DNA of 64,000 nt from Fimbriimonadaceae bacterium (GTDB lineage: Bacteria; Armatimonadota; Fimbriimonadia; Fimbriimonadales; Fimbriimonadaceae), in NCBI GenBank assembly GCA_020847855.1, contig JADLBH010000010.1, positions 62,001-126,000 on the forward strand. Reading direction: 5' to 3'. A program made the translations under genes and the position numbers. Below are positions 42,835 to 51,137 of the stretch, in pieces. Below the pieces are notes generated by a model. That model was not told the origin of the DNA. It did not search any database and was given only the letters and a program-made list of their open reading frames with translations. The number at the start of each line of letters is the position of its first letter. The stretch's first letter is position 1.

Positions 42835-43932
42835 GTGGCCGAGATGCACGACCTCACCGCTCCCTGCATCCGGTGCGGGTTCTGCCTGGAGGCCTGCCCG
42901 ACCTTCGTCCTGACCGGCGACGAGGCGCGCTCGCCGCGGGGCCGCATCCACCTCGCCAAGGCAGCGATGTTCCAAGGGGGCGCAGAGGCGTTCGACACCT
43001 GCCTTGGCTGCCTGGCTTGCGAGACCGCCTGCCCGAGCGGAGTGCGCTACAGAGAGATCCTAGAGCACGCACGGGCACGCCTGGAAGCCGAGCGGCCCAG
43101 ACCTGGGCTCCGGGCACTCCTCGCCGTGGTCACCCGCCCGCGGCTCCTCCGCCCCGCGATCCTGATGGCCGGACTCTTGCCTGGTCGCCACTTACCGGGC
43201 TGGCTGGCGCGCGCCTTTGGCGGGATCGGACCGGCGCGACTGCCCGAGGCGGCGAAGCACCCGGGCTGGGCTCCCTACGACGGCCCGACGCCCAGGGGCA
43301 CGGTGCCGGTCTTGCGCGGCTGCGCGATGGACGTGCTCTTCCCCCACGTCCACGAGGCGACGGAACGGCTCTTGGCACGTGTCGGCTTTCGAGCCGGATG
43401 GAGCAACGGCTGCTGTGGCGCGCTCCACTCGCATGCGGGGTTTACAAGTCAAGGGGGGGGGATGGCAGAACGGCACGGCCCAGATGTCCTGACGAACTCA
43501 GCCGGTTGCGGCAGCCATATCCCCGGGAGCGAGGACGTTACGACGTTCCTCCTGCGGAATGGGTTGGAAAAGATGCTGACCAGGGCTCTCCCACGACCGC
43601 GACGAGTCGCCTATATGGACGCTTGCCACCTAGTCCACGGCCAGCGGGTGTTGGACCCGCCACGACGGTTGCTCCGTGCCGTTCCTGGATTAGAGCTGAT
43701 GGAGCTCGACGATTGCCACTGTTGCGGGAGCGCCGGACTTTACAGCATGCTCCAGCCGACGACCGCCGAAGCGTTGCTAGACCGTAAGTGGCAGAGCGTC
43801 CTGCGCACCGGTGCTAGCATCCTTGCGGTCGGGAATCCCGGTTGCCTCTCCTGGCTCGCCGAACGTGCCGAAGGCAGTACAGTGCGCGTCGCTCACACGC
43901 TCGAGTTGCTTGAGGAAGCGTTCGATCACTAG
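42835..43932 (+). CDS. glcF: glycolate oxidase iron-sulfur subunit-like protein
   Basis: A 365-residue protein with two 4Fe-4S motifs (CIRCGFCLEACP and CLGCLACETACPSG) and two CCG domains (GCCGALHSHAG and CHCCGSAGLYS), the GlcF/GlpC/LutA plan. It transfers electrons from a flavin subunit (GlcD/E), but none is adjacent. GTG at 42835 or ATG at 42844 may start it. A run of nine G at 43453-43461 inside the gene encodes part of SQGGGMAERHG, so tract slippage would truncate it. Confidence 0.85.
   Translation: MAEMHDLTAPCIRCGFCLEACPTFVLTGDEARSPRGRIHLAKAAMFQGGAEAFDTCLGCLACETACPSGVRYREILEHARARLEAERPRPGLRALLAVVTRPRLLRPAILMAGLLPGRHLPGWLARAFGGIGPARLPEAAKHPGWAPYDGPTPRGTVPVLRGCAMDVLFPHVHEATERLLARVGFRAGWSNGCCGALHSHAGFTSQGGGMAERHGPDVLTNSAGCGSHIPGSEDVTTFLLRNGLEKMLTRALPRPRRVAYMDACHLVHGQRVLDPPRRLLRAVPGLELMELDDCHCCGSAGLYSMLQPTTAEALLDRKWQSVLRTGASILAVGNPGCLSWLAERAEGSTVRVAHTLELLEEAFDH
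43453..43461. repeat. poly-G tract (9) within glcF
   Basis: Nine G read in frame within the intact glcF-like gene, between the first CCG motif and the second half. Confidence 0.85.
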
Positions 43933-44857
43933 CCTTCAAGGCCTCGATCGGTGATGCGAGAATCTTCAACGTAGTTTGTTCGCCGCAATCGCCACGTTTC
44001 GCAAGCAGAAGGACGCTGAAAGCACGATCCAGTCCCTTCGCTCCCATTGCGCGAAAGAGTCAATCAGGGGGAAGGTCGGACCGGCGTCGGTGGTGCTTGG
44101 CTCGCCCCGGAGCTCGTCCCTCGCCCGGGTTTTGCATCCTTGGCGACAATTGCCGACACTCTGCTCGCCCCCCCCCCGTTATCACCTCGCCTGAGGTGTC
44201 ACTGAGCACGGGGATACGGAGGGTATTCCGTCATCGCCGGGCTCCTTCACCCAGATTCTTAGCGATTGGCAAGCCGAAGCGACGTTCTGAGAATCAGCCC
44301 CGCGAATGTGCCACGATCGCTCAGGAGCCAGTCCGCGACAAACCGCTCGCGGACCATCCCTAGGGGCCGTCTCCAGCCTCGAATGTGCGGCAAGCACGGG
44401 GCCTCCTACGACGTACATCCTCAGTGTGCGCGCAGGACCAGATTCGTGGCATCAACCCGTGCACCGCTCGCTCCTCATCATGCCGATAGTTTGTTTGACC
44501 GGGTCGGGATGGCGTACGGTCAATGCCGCCGTCTCCGCGCGAACGCGGCCAGCACCCTGGCGTTGTGCGTGTGCCTCATCTCCGTTGGATTCCTCGACCC
44601 CGATTGTAACGGCTGGTGCGCGAATCGGGTCACGAATTGTGAAGCGAGGGAGGGACTCCGACAAAATGCCAGTGCGCTCGCCTCTCTCGGTCACGAACTT
44701 CAGCTCCATGCCGTGGAAGCGATGGCGCACCCGGCTGGAGTCGGACCGCGAGTATCGGACTCCAATTCCGTGGTCGCAGAGACACCGGCTCGTCGTTCGT
44801 CGCTTAGTGCGCAAACGCAGCGTGGACGAACTGCCGCACGTGGACCACCGTGACCGC
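43933..44857. other. long region without a recognised gene
   Basis: The region contains short frames on both strands that look like chance openings, a run of ten C at 44168-44177, and a small inverted repeat CACCTC/GAGGTG at 44184-44199. The most gene-like frame is the minus-strand one listed separately. It may be decayed coding sequence, given the pseudogene remnants nearby. Confidence 0.5.
44452..44814 (-). CDS. doubtful ORF, hypothetical
   Basis: A 120-residue frame (KFVTERGERTGILSESLPRF, IRDPIRAPAVTIGVEES) with plausible composition but no signal peptide, no ribosome site and no known match. It may be a remnant. Confidence 0.25.
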   Translation of the reverse strand: MRTKRRTTSRCLCDHGIGVRYSRSDSSRVRHRFHGMELKFVTERGERTGILSESLPRFTIRDPIRAPAVTIGVEESNGDEAHAQRQGAGRVRAETAALTVRHPDPVKQTIGMMRSERCTG

Positions 44858-47620
44858 TCACTCAGCGTCGCTCAGGGCCAGCGTGATGGCCTCGGCCTTC
44901 CGCATTCGATGCCCCTCGGCCCAGCTTGCCTCGAACCGTGCGTCGCCCAGAGCTTCGCGCGCCCGGGCCTGGCGCTCGACGAGCTCGCGCTGGAAGTACG
45001 GCCAGACCGGACTGCCGGATGCGTCCCTCTCCGCCGCAGCCGCGCCCCAGATGCGGCTGGCTGCCACGTGACGCCCCTGCATCGAGGCGAGGAACGCGAG
45101 CCCGCTCATGCTGTTCGCGATCCCATCGTAGGCCTCGATCTCGGCATGGAGACGGAGCGCCTCGCGGAACCGGTCCCGAGCCTTCCCGTGATCCTCTAGC
45201 CGGATCGCAAGCTCGCCGAACTGCTCAAGGAGCCAGGCGATCATCTTCTTCGCCCCGATCTCGTTGCTGGAGTCGAGTGCCGTCTGCAGGTGGCGCTCGG
45301 CCTCGTCCAGCTTGCCTTCGAGCAGCGCGATCCCACCGATCGAGGCGAGTGCGCTCGTGATCCGGAACGGTAGCGCCTCGCGCTCGGCAACGGCAAGGCT
45401 CTCTTCGAATCGGCTACGGGCTTCGGCGAGGTCGCCCTGGGCTTGGGCGATCTCGCCCAGGCACAGCAGCGTCTGCGCCACGCCGTGGGGCCGGTCGAGC
45501 TCGGTGAACGCGACGAGCACGTGCTCGAACCGCCCGCGGGCAGCTTCGAAGTTCCCAAGCTCCTGCTCGATCAGGGCGAGGTTCGCGGCGGAGACGGTCG
45601 CGCCGCCGCGGTCGCCGAGATCTTCCCGCAGGGCGAGGCACTCGAGGTGCAGGCGCCGAGCGCCAAGCAGGTCGCCGAGCTTCAGGGTGAGCGCACCGGC
45701 GCAGTTCAGAGCCCCGGCTCGGTCCTCGGTGGGTGCAGCCTCCAACTCGATCGCGGCCAGGGCTCGGCCTAGGCCCTCGCGCCAACGCCCGCTCAGGAAC
45801 CAGTACAGCTCGAGCGCGACCGCGAGGCGGACGAACCGGACCCGGTGCTCGGGGCGGGATCTCGCCCAGTCCAGCGCGGCCCTGACGTTGTCTAGTTCGG
45901 TATCGAGTCTGGCGACCCACTCGACTTGTTCGGTCCCGTTCAGCCCTTCTTGGGATCTCTGCACGAACACTGCGAAGGAGTCGAGATGGCGGTCGCGCAC
46001 CAGCGGCCCTTCGTCATGGTCTGCGAGCCGCTCTAACGCATAAGCACGGACGGTTTCGAGGAAACGATAACGTGTTTTCTCGCCGTGCTCTGCGGAAGCG
46101 ACCAAACTCTTATCCACTAACGAAGCGAGAGCGTCAAAGACGGGGATGCCGTTCACGCAGCCGTCCTCGTCGCCGCAGACCGCTTCGGCCGTAGCCATGT
46201 CCCATCCTCCCGCGAACACGGAGAGCCGGGCAAGGAGCGTCCGCTCACCTGGGTCGAGAAGCTCGTAGCTCCAGTCTATGAGCGAGCGCAAAGTCTTCTG
46301 CCGTGGTAGGGCGGTCCGGGACCCGCCTATCAAGAGTCGGAACCGCTCATCCAGCCGCTCGGCGATCTCGACGACGCTCAGCGAGCGCACTCGCGCCGCC
46401 GCAAGCTCGATTGCCAGCGGGATCCCGTCCAGCCTGCGGCAGATCGTCGCGATGGCAGGGGCCGATTCCTCCTTGGCCCCAAAGCCTGCCCGCGCCAGGG
46501 TGGCACGATCGAAAAAGAGCCGGACGGAATCGTGCCGCAGTGCCTCCTCAAGAGTGAGTGCATCGTCCTGCTCCGGGGCCGAGAGCGAAGGCACGCGGAA
46601 CGTTTGCTCGCCCTGGATCGCCAATGGTTCACGGCTGCTCGCGACGATGTGGACCTGGGTGCAGTTCCTCAAGACCGTCTCGGCAAGGGAGGCGCAAGCA
46701 GCGACTACGTGCTCACAATTGTCCAGGATCAGCAGCGCCTTGCGGTCGGCTAGAGCTTCGACGAATGCTTCTTCGAGCGTTCGGCCCGGCCTGGCGGAGA
46801 CCCCGAGCACCGCGGCCGCCGTCCCGACGACAAGTTCGGGATCCGACCCTGGAGCGAGCTCAATGAACCAGACCCCGTCGGGGAATCGCTCCATGGCCTC
46901 GGCAGCGAGCTGCAGGCTGAGCCGGCTCTTGCCCGCCCCCCCCGCCCCGACGAGCGTCACGAGCCGCGAACGACCCATCAGATCGTGCAAGCTCGCCAGC
47001 TCCTGCTCGCGACCGATGAAGGTGGTGAGTTGCTGGGGAAGGTTGTTCGGATGTGTCGAGAGCGACCGGATGGGCGGGAAGTCGGCACCGAGGTCAGGGC
47101 GCGTGGCTTGGAACACGTGTTCCGGAGCATCGAGGTCTTTAAGGCGATGGACACCGAGATCGCGCAAGCTGACGCCTGGCGAAAGTGCCCCGCGGACCAG
47201 GTCGTGGGTGACGCGGGAGAGCAGCACCTGGCCCCCGTGCCCCGTCGCGAGAAGGCGCGCGACCCGGTTCAGCGGCGGACCGAAGTAGTCGTCGTCGCGT
47301 TCTTCCGCAGGGCCGGTGTGCAGCGCGGCCCTCACTTGGATCGGCGTCTCTCGGGGCCATGGTTCGACGGTGATGTCGTGCTGGAGGGCAAGCGCGGCAT
47401 CGAGCGCGGACGCCGGATCGCCGAACGCGACGCAGAAGGCGTCGCCCATCGCCTTGAACACCGTGCCACCGTGAGACCCGACCGCGCGGCGGATCAGGTC
47501 GTCGTGGCGGGCAAGGCTCAGACGCATCGCCTCTGGATGCTCTTCCCAGAGCCTCGTGCTACCGACGACGTCGGTGAAGAGGAACGTGACCGTCCTAATG
47601 GGCCGCCCGGTCTCAAGCAC
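44858..47620 (-). CDS. class III cyclase / NB-ARC ATPase / TPR regulator
   Basis: A 920-residue multidomain signalling protein. The N-part is a class III nucleotidyl cyclase (TFLFTDVVGSTRLWEEH, FKAMGDAFCVAF, YFGPPLNRVARLL). Next is an STAND/NB-ARC ATPase (Walker A GAGGAGKSRL, Walker B ALLILDNCEH, RLDGIPLAIELAAARV) and then a long TPR array (LNCAGALTLKLGDLLGARRL and similar helices). GTG at 47620 starts just before the cyclase; a longer frame to 47758 adds non-homologous residues. The family is common in Actinobacteria and soil bacteria and is thought to sense ligands through the TPR part. No DNA-binding domain is visible. Targets unknown. Confidence 0.85.
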   Translation of the reverse strand: MLETGRPIRTVTFLFTDVVGSTRLWEEHPEAMRLSLARHDDLIRRAVGSHGGTVFKAMGDAFCVAFGDPASALDAALALQHDITVEPWPRETPIQVRAALHTGPAEERDDDYFGPPLNRVARLLATGHGGQVLLSRVTHDLVRGALSPGVSLRDLGVHRLKDLDAPEHVFQATRPDLGADFPPIRSLSTHPNNLPQQLTTFIGREQELASLHDLMGRSRLVTLVGAGGAGKSRLSLQLAAEAMERFPDGVWFIELAPGSDPELVVGTAAAVLGVSARPGRTLEEAFVEALADRKALLILDNCEHVVAACASLAETVLRNCTQVHIVASSREPLAIQGEQTFRVPSLSAPEQDDALTLEEALRHDSVRLFFDRATLARAGFGAKEESAPAIATICRRLDGIPLAIELAAARVRSLSVVEIAERLDERFRLLIGGSRTALPRQKTLRSLIDWSYELLDPGERTLLARLSVFAGGWDMATAEAVCGDEDGCVNGIPVFDALASLVDKSLVASAEHGEKTRYRFLETVRAYALERLADHDEGPLVRDRHLDSFAVFVQRSQEGLNGTEQVEWVARLDTELDNVRAALDWARSRPEHRVRFVRLAVALELYWFLSGRWREGLGRALAAIELEAAPTEDRAGALNCAGALTLKLGDLLGARRLHLECLALREDLGDRGGATVSAANLALIEQELGNFEAARGRFEHVLVAFTELDRPHGVAQTLLCLGEIAQAQGDLAEARSRFEESLAVAEREALPFRITSALASIGGIALLEGKLDEAERHLQTALDSSNEIGAKKMIAWLLEQFGELAIRLEDHGKARDRFREALRLHAEIEAYDGIANSMSGLAFLASMQGRHVAASRIWGAAAAERDASGSPVWPYFQRELVERQARAREALGDARFEASWAEGHRMRKAEAITLALSDAE

Positions 47621-48081
47621 GTCCCATTCTACTGCGAATAGCCGACAAGCAGTCTTGCATGAGAGAGCTAACCCACGCAGAGGTGGCGGCTCGTCACATA
47701 GTGCAGAGCGAAGGAACGCCGCAACCCTAGACCAGGGAAAGTCGATCGACTGCCTCACCGACGGTCATGCGGGTGATAAGAGCCTCAAGCGTTCCGCTCT
47801 CCCTCTCCATGATCCTTTCGCAAGGTTCTCCCTCCTCTGACCCTTCGAGCCTGAGCCGCCACGCGTCCTACGCGCTGGACTCCGGGCCGTCGTGAGAAGA
47901 TTAGCCGCATGCGAAAGCGAAGTGCGATAGGATAACCCCTTACGCGAGCGTCGGAGCCGCAAGGCTTGCCTCCACGAGCCAAGATCTACATGCCTTCCAG
48001 GACGGGCGAGCGCCCATCTCAAGCTGCGATGCACATCCCTGAAGCCCCCCCTAAGCAACCGCAGAAAAGTAAGGCGTAAGG
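47621..48081. other. intergenic region, nothing recognised
   Basis: The region between the cyclase start and the secreted protein stop holds only short shadow frames. No RNA gene or clear hairpin terminator was seen. Confidence 0.5.
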
Positions 48082-49059
48082 TCAAGGACGGAAACTTCCA
48101 CTGAAGCCCTCAATCGTCCCGTCAGGAAGGCGGAGCATGACACCAATCTGCAAGAGGCGGTCGGCAGACTTCACCTTTGCTCGAGCCAGGAACCCCGCCG
48201 CTTCGTCTGGACTACGGAACCCGTACTTTGCGAAGTTGTCCGCAAGATTGCGAGAGATACTTTCTCGCTCGCGCGGACCGAGGGAGTCGAAGCGCATTCC
48301 TGCCTTCGCGACCGTCCCAGATTGGTTCGCGAGGGCGTCGCAGGCGCTGACGAAACGGTCGTACAGGGCCCGGCCCTGAGCTTCTACCCCGTCAAGATAC
48401 ACTTTCATCACCTTCGCCCGAGCGGCGATTGAAGTCGTGCCGTAAGGGCTAGAGAACTGCACTGTCGAGCGCTCGATGATCTCGGCTTTCTGGCGCTCGG
48501 CCGAGAGACGATGCGGCTTCCCAGCTGCTGATTCGAGGGGCTTCAGCTTGATCTCGGACTTTTCGGAAAGCACCTCACGGTCTTCGCCGATAAAAGTTTG
48601 GAAATCGCGTCTACCGTCGCTCAGCGTTGCGGAGTACCCGATGTCAATCCCGACCTTCGCTCCTTCGAGCGACGCTACCTCGCAGCCGTACATGTATGCG
48701 GTCTGGCCGGACACCCATTCTAGGATCGCAGTGCGGCCCAGCTCCGACAAAGCGCTCAGTTTCAGCGGCTCCCCGAGGTTGGCCAAGCGCGATATCTCCT
48801 CTGTGGCTAGGACGTTGCGAGTGCGAGCTTCGAGCCCGAAGGGGTCGCCGACGACGACCACAGCGCCGTTCGCGTCGGGGACATGCTCCGCCCTGGCGCC
48901 GGCTCGCTTCGCCGCTTCGGCCAGTGTTTCGAAGTCCTTAAGTTCTAAAGCACTCCGAACTGCGCCAGAGATCGAGCCGTTCGAGACGGCGACCACAGCT
49001 TCTAGCTGGTCTTGTTGCACAGGGCCCAGTGCGGCAACCGCCAAGAGCAGCGCGTGCAT
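48082..49059 (-). CDS. hypothetical secreted protein, second gene of module 2
   Basis: A 325-residue protein starting three bases after the stop of its upstream partner. The short hydrophobic N-terminus (HALLLAVAALGPVQ) suggests export. Recognisable parts are KDFETLAEAAKRAGARAEHV and the C-terminal LQIGVMLRLPDGTIEGFSGS. The C-terminal 80 residues resemble the second gene of the plus-strand module (51138-52058), where the matching part is PIGIELNSDGSVQAAFRG. No known family. Confidence 0.55.
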   Translation of the reverse strand: MHALLLAVAALGPVQQDQLEAVVAVSNGSISGAVRSALELKDFETLAEAAKRAGARAEHVPDANGAVVVVGDPFGLEARTRNVLATEEISRLANLGEPLKLSALSELGRTAILEWVSGQTAYMYGCEVASLEGAKVGIDIGYSATLSDGRRDFQTFIGEDREVLSEKSEIKLKPLESAAGKPHRLSAERQKAEIIERSTVQFSSPYGTTSIAARAKVMKVYLDGVEAQGRALYDRFVSACDALANQSGTVAKAGMRFDSLGPRERESISRNLADNFAKYGFRSPDEAAGFLARAKVKSADRLLQIGVMLRLPDGTIEGFSGSFRP

Positions 49060-49062
49060 CTC

Positions 49063-49647
49063 TTAGCCCCCCGGCTCCGGCGTACCGTGGTCCCAAGTCT
49101 TGAGGAACTTGATCTTCGAGACGGTCCACACGGTGCGATCCCTCGCGAACGCGTTCGAACCGTTCGACCAGGTCTCGGTGCCTTCGTTCGTCAGCAGCTT
49201 GTCGAAAACGCGGCCGCTCTTGTGCGGCGGCAAGATCTTGGCGTACTCGCGGGTCACGAGGTCGGAATTGTTGAAGAGGGTTCCGAATGGGGTGGTCCAA
49301 CTGGGAGGGCCGGCTTCGACCGCTCCAGTGACGAGGTCGTACCGCGTGTACATGTACGAGCCTTCGATCACGATGTGATCCGTAGCCGACGTGTTATGGT
49401 GGATCGGACCCGAGGTGCTATCAACGGCCCCAGCCTCGAGGTAGTTGAACGGCTTGCCAGGCGGATCTTGAACCCGCTGCGCCAACGACACCGATGAGAG
49501 GCTCGCGGCTCCCGCGAGCAACGTGCAACATAGCTCTTGTACGTTACCCGACCCTCCGGCGCGCGTAGCGGTTCGAACGGCACTCGGGGCAATAGACAGC
49601 CTGCTTTCGCCTGCAGATCGGGTCAGTTGCTTACCATCCCAGAGCAT
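49063..49647 (-). CDS. hypothetical secreted protein, first gene of module 2
   Basis: The product has a hydrophobic signal-like stretch (ELCCTLLAGAASLSSVSLAQ), then a beta-rich domain with Gly-rich end (TWDHGTPEPGG). The start is uncertain: ATG at 49647 is in frame but leaves about 37 non-hydrophobic residues before the signal, and an internal TTG is the alternative. It is divergent from folE2. Order and size match the plus-strand pair 50634/51138. Confidence 0.5.
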   Translation of the reverse strand: MLWDGKQLTRSAGESRLSIAPSAVRTATRAGGSGNVQELCCTLLAGAASLSSVSLAQRVQDPPGKPFNYLEAGAVDSTSGPIHHNTSATDHIVIEGSYMYTRYDLVTGAVEAGPPSWTTPFGTLFNNSDLVTREYAKILPPHKSGRVFDKLLTNEGTETWSNGSNAFARDRTVWTVSKIKFLKTWDHGTPEPGG

Positions 49648-49727
49648 CGGGCCCTTGCGAACGTCGCCGGCCGCTTGGCGTACTATCCCTATGCGCCCCA
49701 TCCGCAGGGGCGGGAAGGAACCTCTCC

Positions 49728-50525
49728 GTGACCCCGAACGCACCTCTCCCTGACGTCCAGAAGACTCCAGACGGTCGAAACATCGCGATTGACAAGGTCG
49801 GGGTTCGCGGCGTTAAGTTCCCTATCGAAGTGCTCGACCGCGAGAACGGTCGCCAGCGCACCATCGGCAACTTCACCCTTACCGTGGACCTCCCGGCTGA
49901 GTTCAAGGGAACCCACATGAGCCGGTTCCTGGAGGCCCTCAACGCGGTGGGGCACGAGGTGAGCACGGCCAGCCTGCCGGCCCTTGTCCACGACCTCACC
50001 GAGCGGCTCCACGCTGCTAAGGCGCACGTGGACGTGACGTTCCCGTTCTTCCGCGAAAAGAAGGCGCCGGTGACGGGTAGGGCAGGGATGATGGAGTACG
50101 AGTGCGGGTTCCAGTGCGAGGGCAACGGCGAGTTCCGCACTACGCTGTATACGCGGGTGCCGGTGGCGACCCTGTGCCCCTGTAGCAAAGAGATCAGCGC
50201 GTATGGGGCGCACAACCAGCGCGGGTGGATCACCGTGCGGCTGGAGGCGTCCGAGCACGTCTGGCTCGAAGAGGTAGTGGACTGGTGCGAGGAGTCGGGC
50301 TCGTGCGCGCTGTTCCCCGTGCTAAAGCGGCCGGACGAGAAGTGGGTGACCGAAAGGGCTTATGAGAACCCGCGGTTCGTGGAGGACGTGATCCGCGAGG
50401 TGGCGCTGCGCCTGGACGCCGACAAGCGGGTGACGGCCTACGAGATCGAGGTCGAGAACGAAGAGTCCATCCACGCGCACAACGCGTACGCGTACCTGCG
50501 GCGGGGCAAGCCGCCCAAGGGGTAG
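49728..50525 (+). CDS. folE2: GTP cyclohydrolase FolE2
   Basis: A 265-residue type IB GTP cyclohydrolase, the first enzyme of tetrahydrofolate and queuosine synthesis, which can use metals other than zinc. The metal-binding Cys is in VATLCPCSKEISAYGAHNQR, and HAHNAYAYLRRG closes the protein. GTG at 49728 is the start. It stands alone between two secreted-protein modules. Confidence 0.93.
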   Translation: MTPNAPLPDVQKTPDGRNIAIDKVGVRGVKFPIEVLDRENGRQRTIGNFTLTVDLPAEFKGTHMSRFLEALNAVGHEVSTASLPALVHDLTERLHAAKAHVDVTFPFFREKKAPVTGRAGMMEYECGFQCEGNGEFRTTLYTRVPVATLCPCSKEISAYGAHNQRGWITVRLEASEHVWLEEVVDWCEESGSCALFPVLKRPDEKWVTERAYENPRFVEDVIREVALRLDADKRVTAYEIEVENEESIHAHNAYAYLRRGKPPKG

Positions 50526-50544
50526 GGGGCGGCCTAGGACCTAC

Positions 50545-50550
50545 TTGACA
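50545..50550 (+). promoter_or_regulatory. perfect -35 box (TTGACA) before repeat array
   Basis: TTGACA occurs just before the 8-bp repeat array. The repeat itself supplies GCTAAT or TAATGC elements as weak -10 candidates at 17-20 bases, so the promoter may overlap the array. Confidence 0.4.
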
Positions 50551-50556
50551 AATCGC

Positions 50557-50618
50557 ATGCGCTAATGCGCTAATGCGCTAATGCGCTAATGCGCTAATGC
50601 GCTAATGCGCTAATGCGC
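50557..50618 (+). repeat. 8-bp tandem repeat forming a ladder of start-Arg-stop mini-ORFs
   Basis: Seven perfect copies of ATGCGCTA are followed by a partial copy ATGCGC. Each unit reads ATG CGC TAA, with the TAA overlapping the next ATG as TAATG. Since 8 is not a multiple of 3, each unit uses the next frame. The last ATG (50613) has no stop and is in frame with the secreted protein gene that follows. Confidence 0.95.
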
Positions 50619-51128
50619 ACATCGCATCCATTCATGGCCCGTCCTGGTGTCGTCTCTCTGCTTTCTCTGACTGCGACGCTCACTTTCGCCCAAGGGGCTT
50701 GGTTGCCAGATAGTCCTGCGCCAGTGATGTCGGCGGGAGTCGATCCGGCATTCAAACAAGTAATCACAGGAACTGTCTGGGCGGGGAACGCATTCGCAAC
50801 AGATCACGATACGTACAAGCGAAAGAAGCAGGACGAGGAAGGCTATGAGTACCTTGTTATCGCCAGCACGGCGCACTCCGTGTCCGTCCTCGAGGTACAA
50901 TCTGGAACGCAAATGGCGTTTGTCCTAAGCAGTTTCATCAACGGTACGGCGACCTACACTCATACGATCAAGGCACTGGAAGGATTGGCCGTCGGCCAGG
51001 TGGAAGTGCGCGTGGACCGCTATCTTGCCACGGATGGAACCGGAAACAGCTTTTTGAAGGATGGCGACATCGAGGTTTCACGTACGGTCACGATCACCGG
51101 GCCCTCGGGACAAGGAGGGGGAGGTTAA
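50613..51128 (+). CDS. hypothetical secreted protein, first gene of module 3
   Basis: The start is either the last ATG of the repeat ladder (50613) or ATG at 50634, which gives the better signal peptide (MARPGVVSLLSLTATLTFAQ). The mature part of about 140 residues is beta-rich (YEYLVIASTAHSVSVLEVQS) and ends in Gly-rich SGQGGGG. It resembles a small Ig-like or pilus-type domain but no family was recognised. A second secreted protein gene follows after nine bases. Confidence 0.6.
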   Translation: MRTSHPFMARPGVVSLLSLTATLTFAQGAWLPDSPAPVMSAGVDPAFKQVITGTVWAGNAFATDHDTYKRKKQDEEGYEYLVIASTAHSVSVLEVQSGTQMAFVLSSFINGTATYTHTIKALEGLAVGQVEVRVDRYLATDGTGNSFLKDGDIEVSRTVTITGPSGQGGGG

Positions 51129-51137
51129 GCTTCAAGC

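Noticed and set aside
41919-43787. 622-codon frame across the glcF region
   Set aside because: It is out of frame with the iron-sulfur protein, whose four Cys motifs fix the true frame.
50557-50618. The 8-bp repeats as a CRISPR array
   Set aside because: There are no spacers; units are head-to-tail and only 8 bases long, and no cas genes are present.
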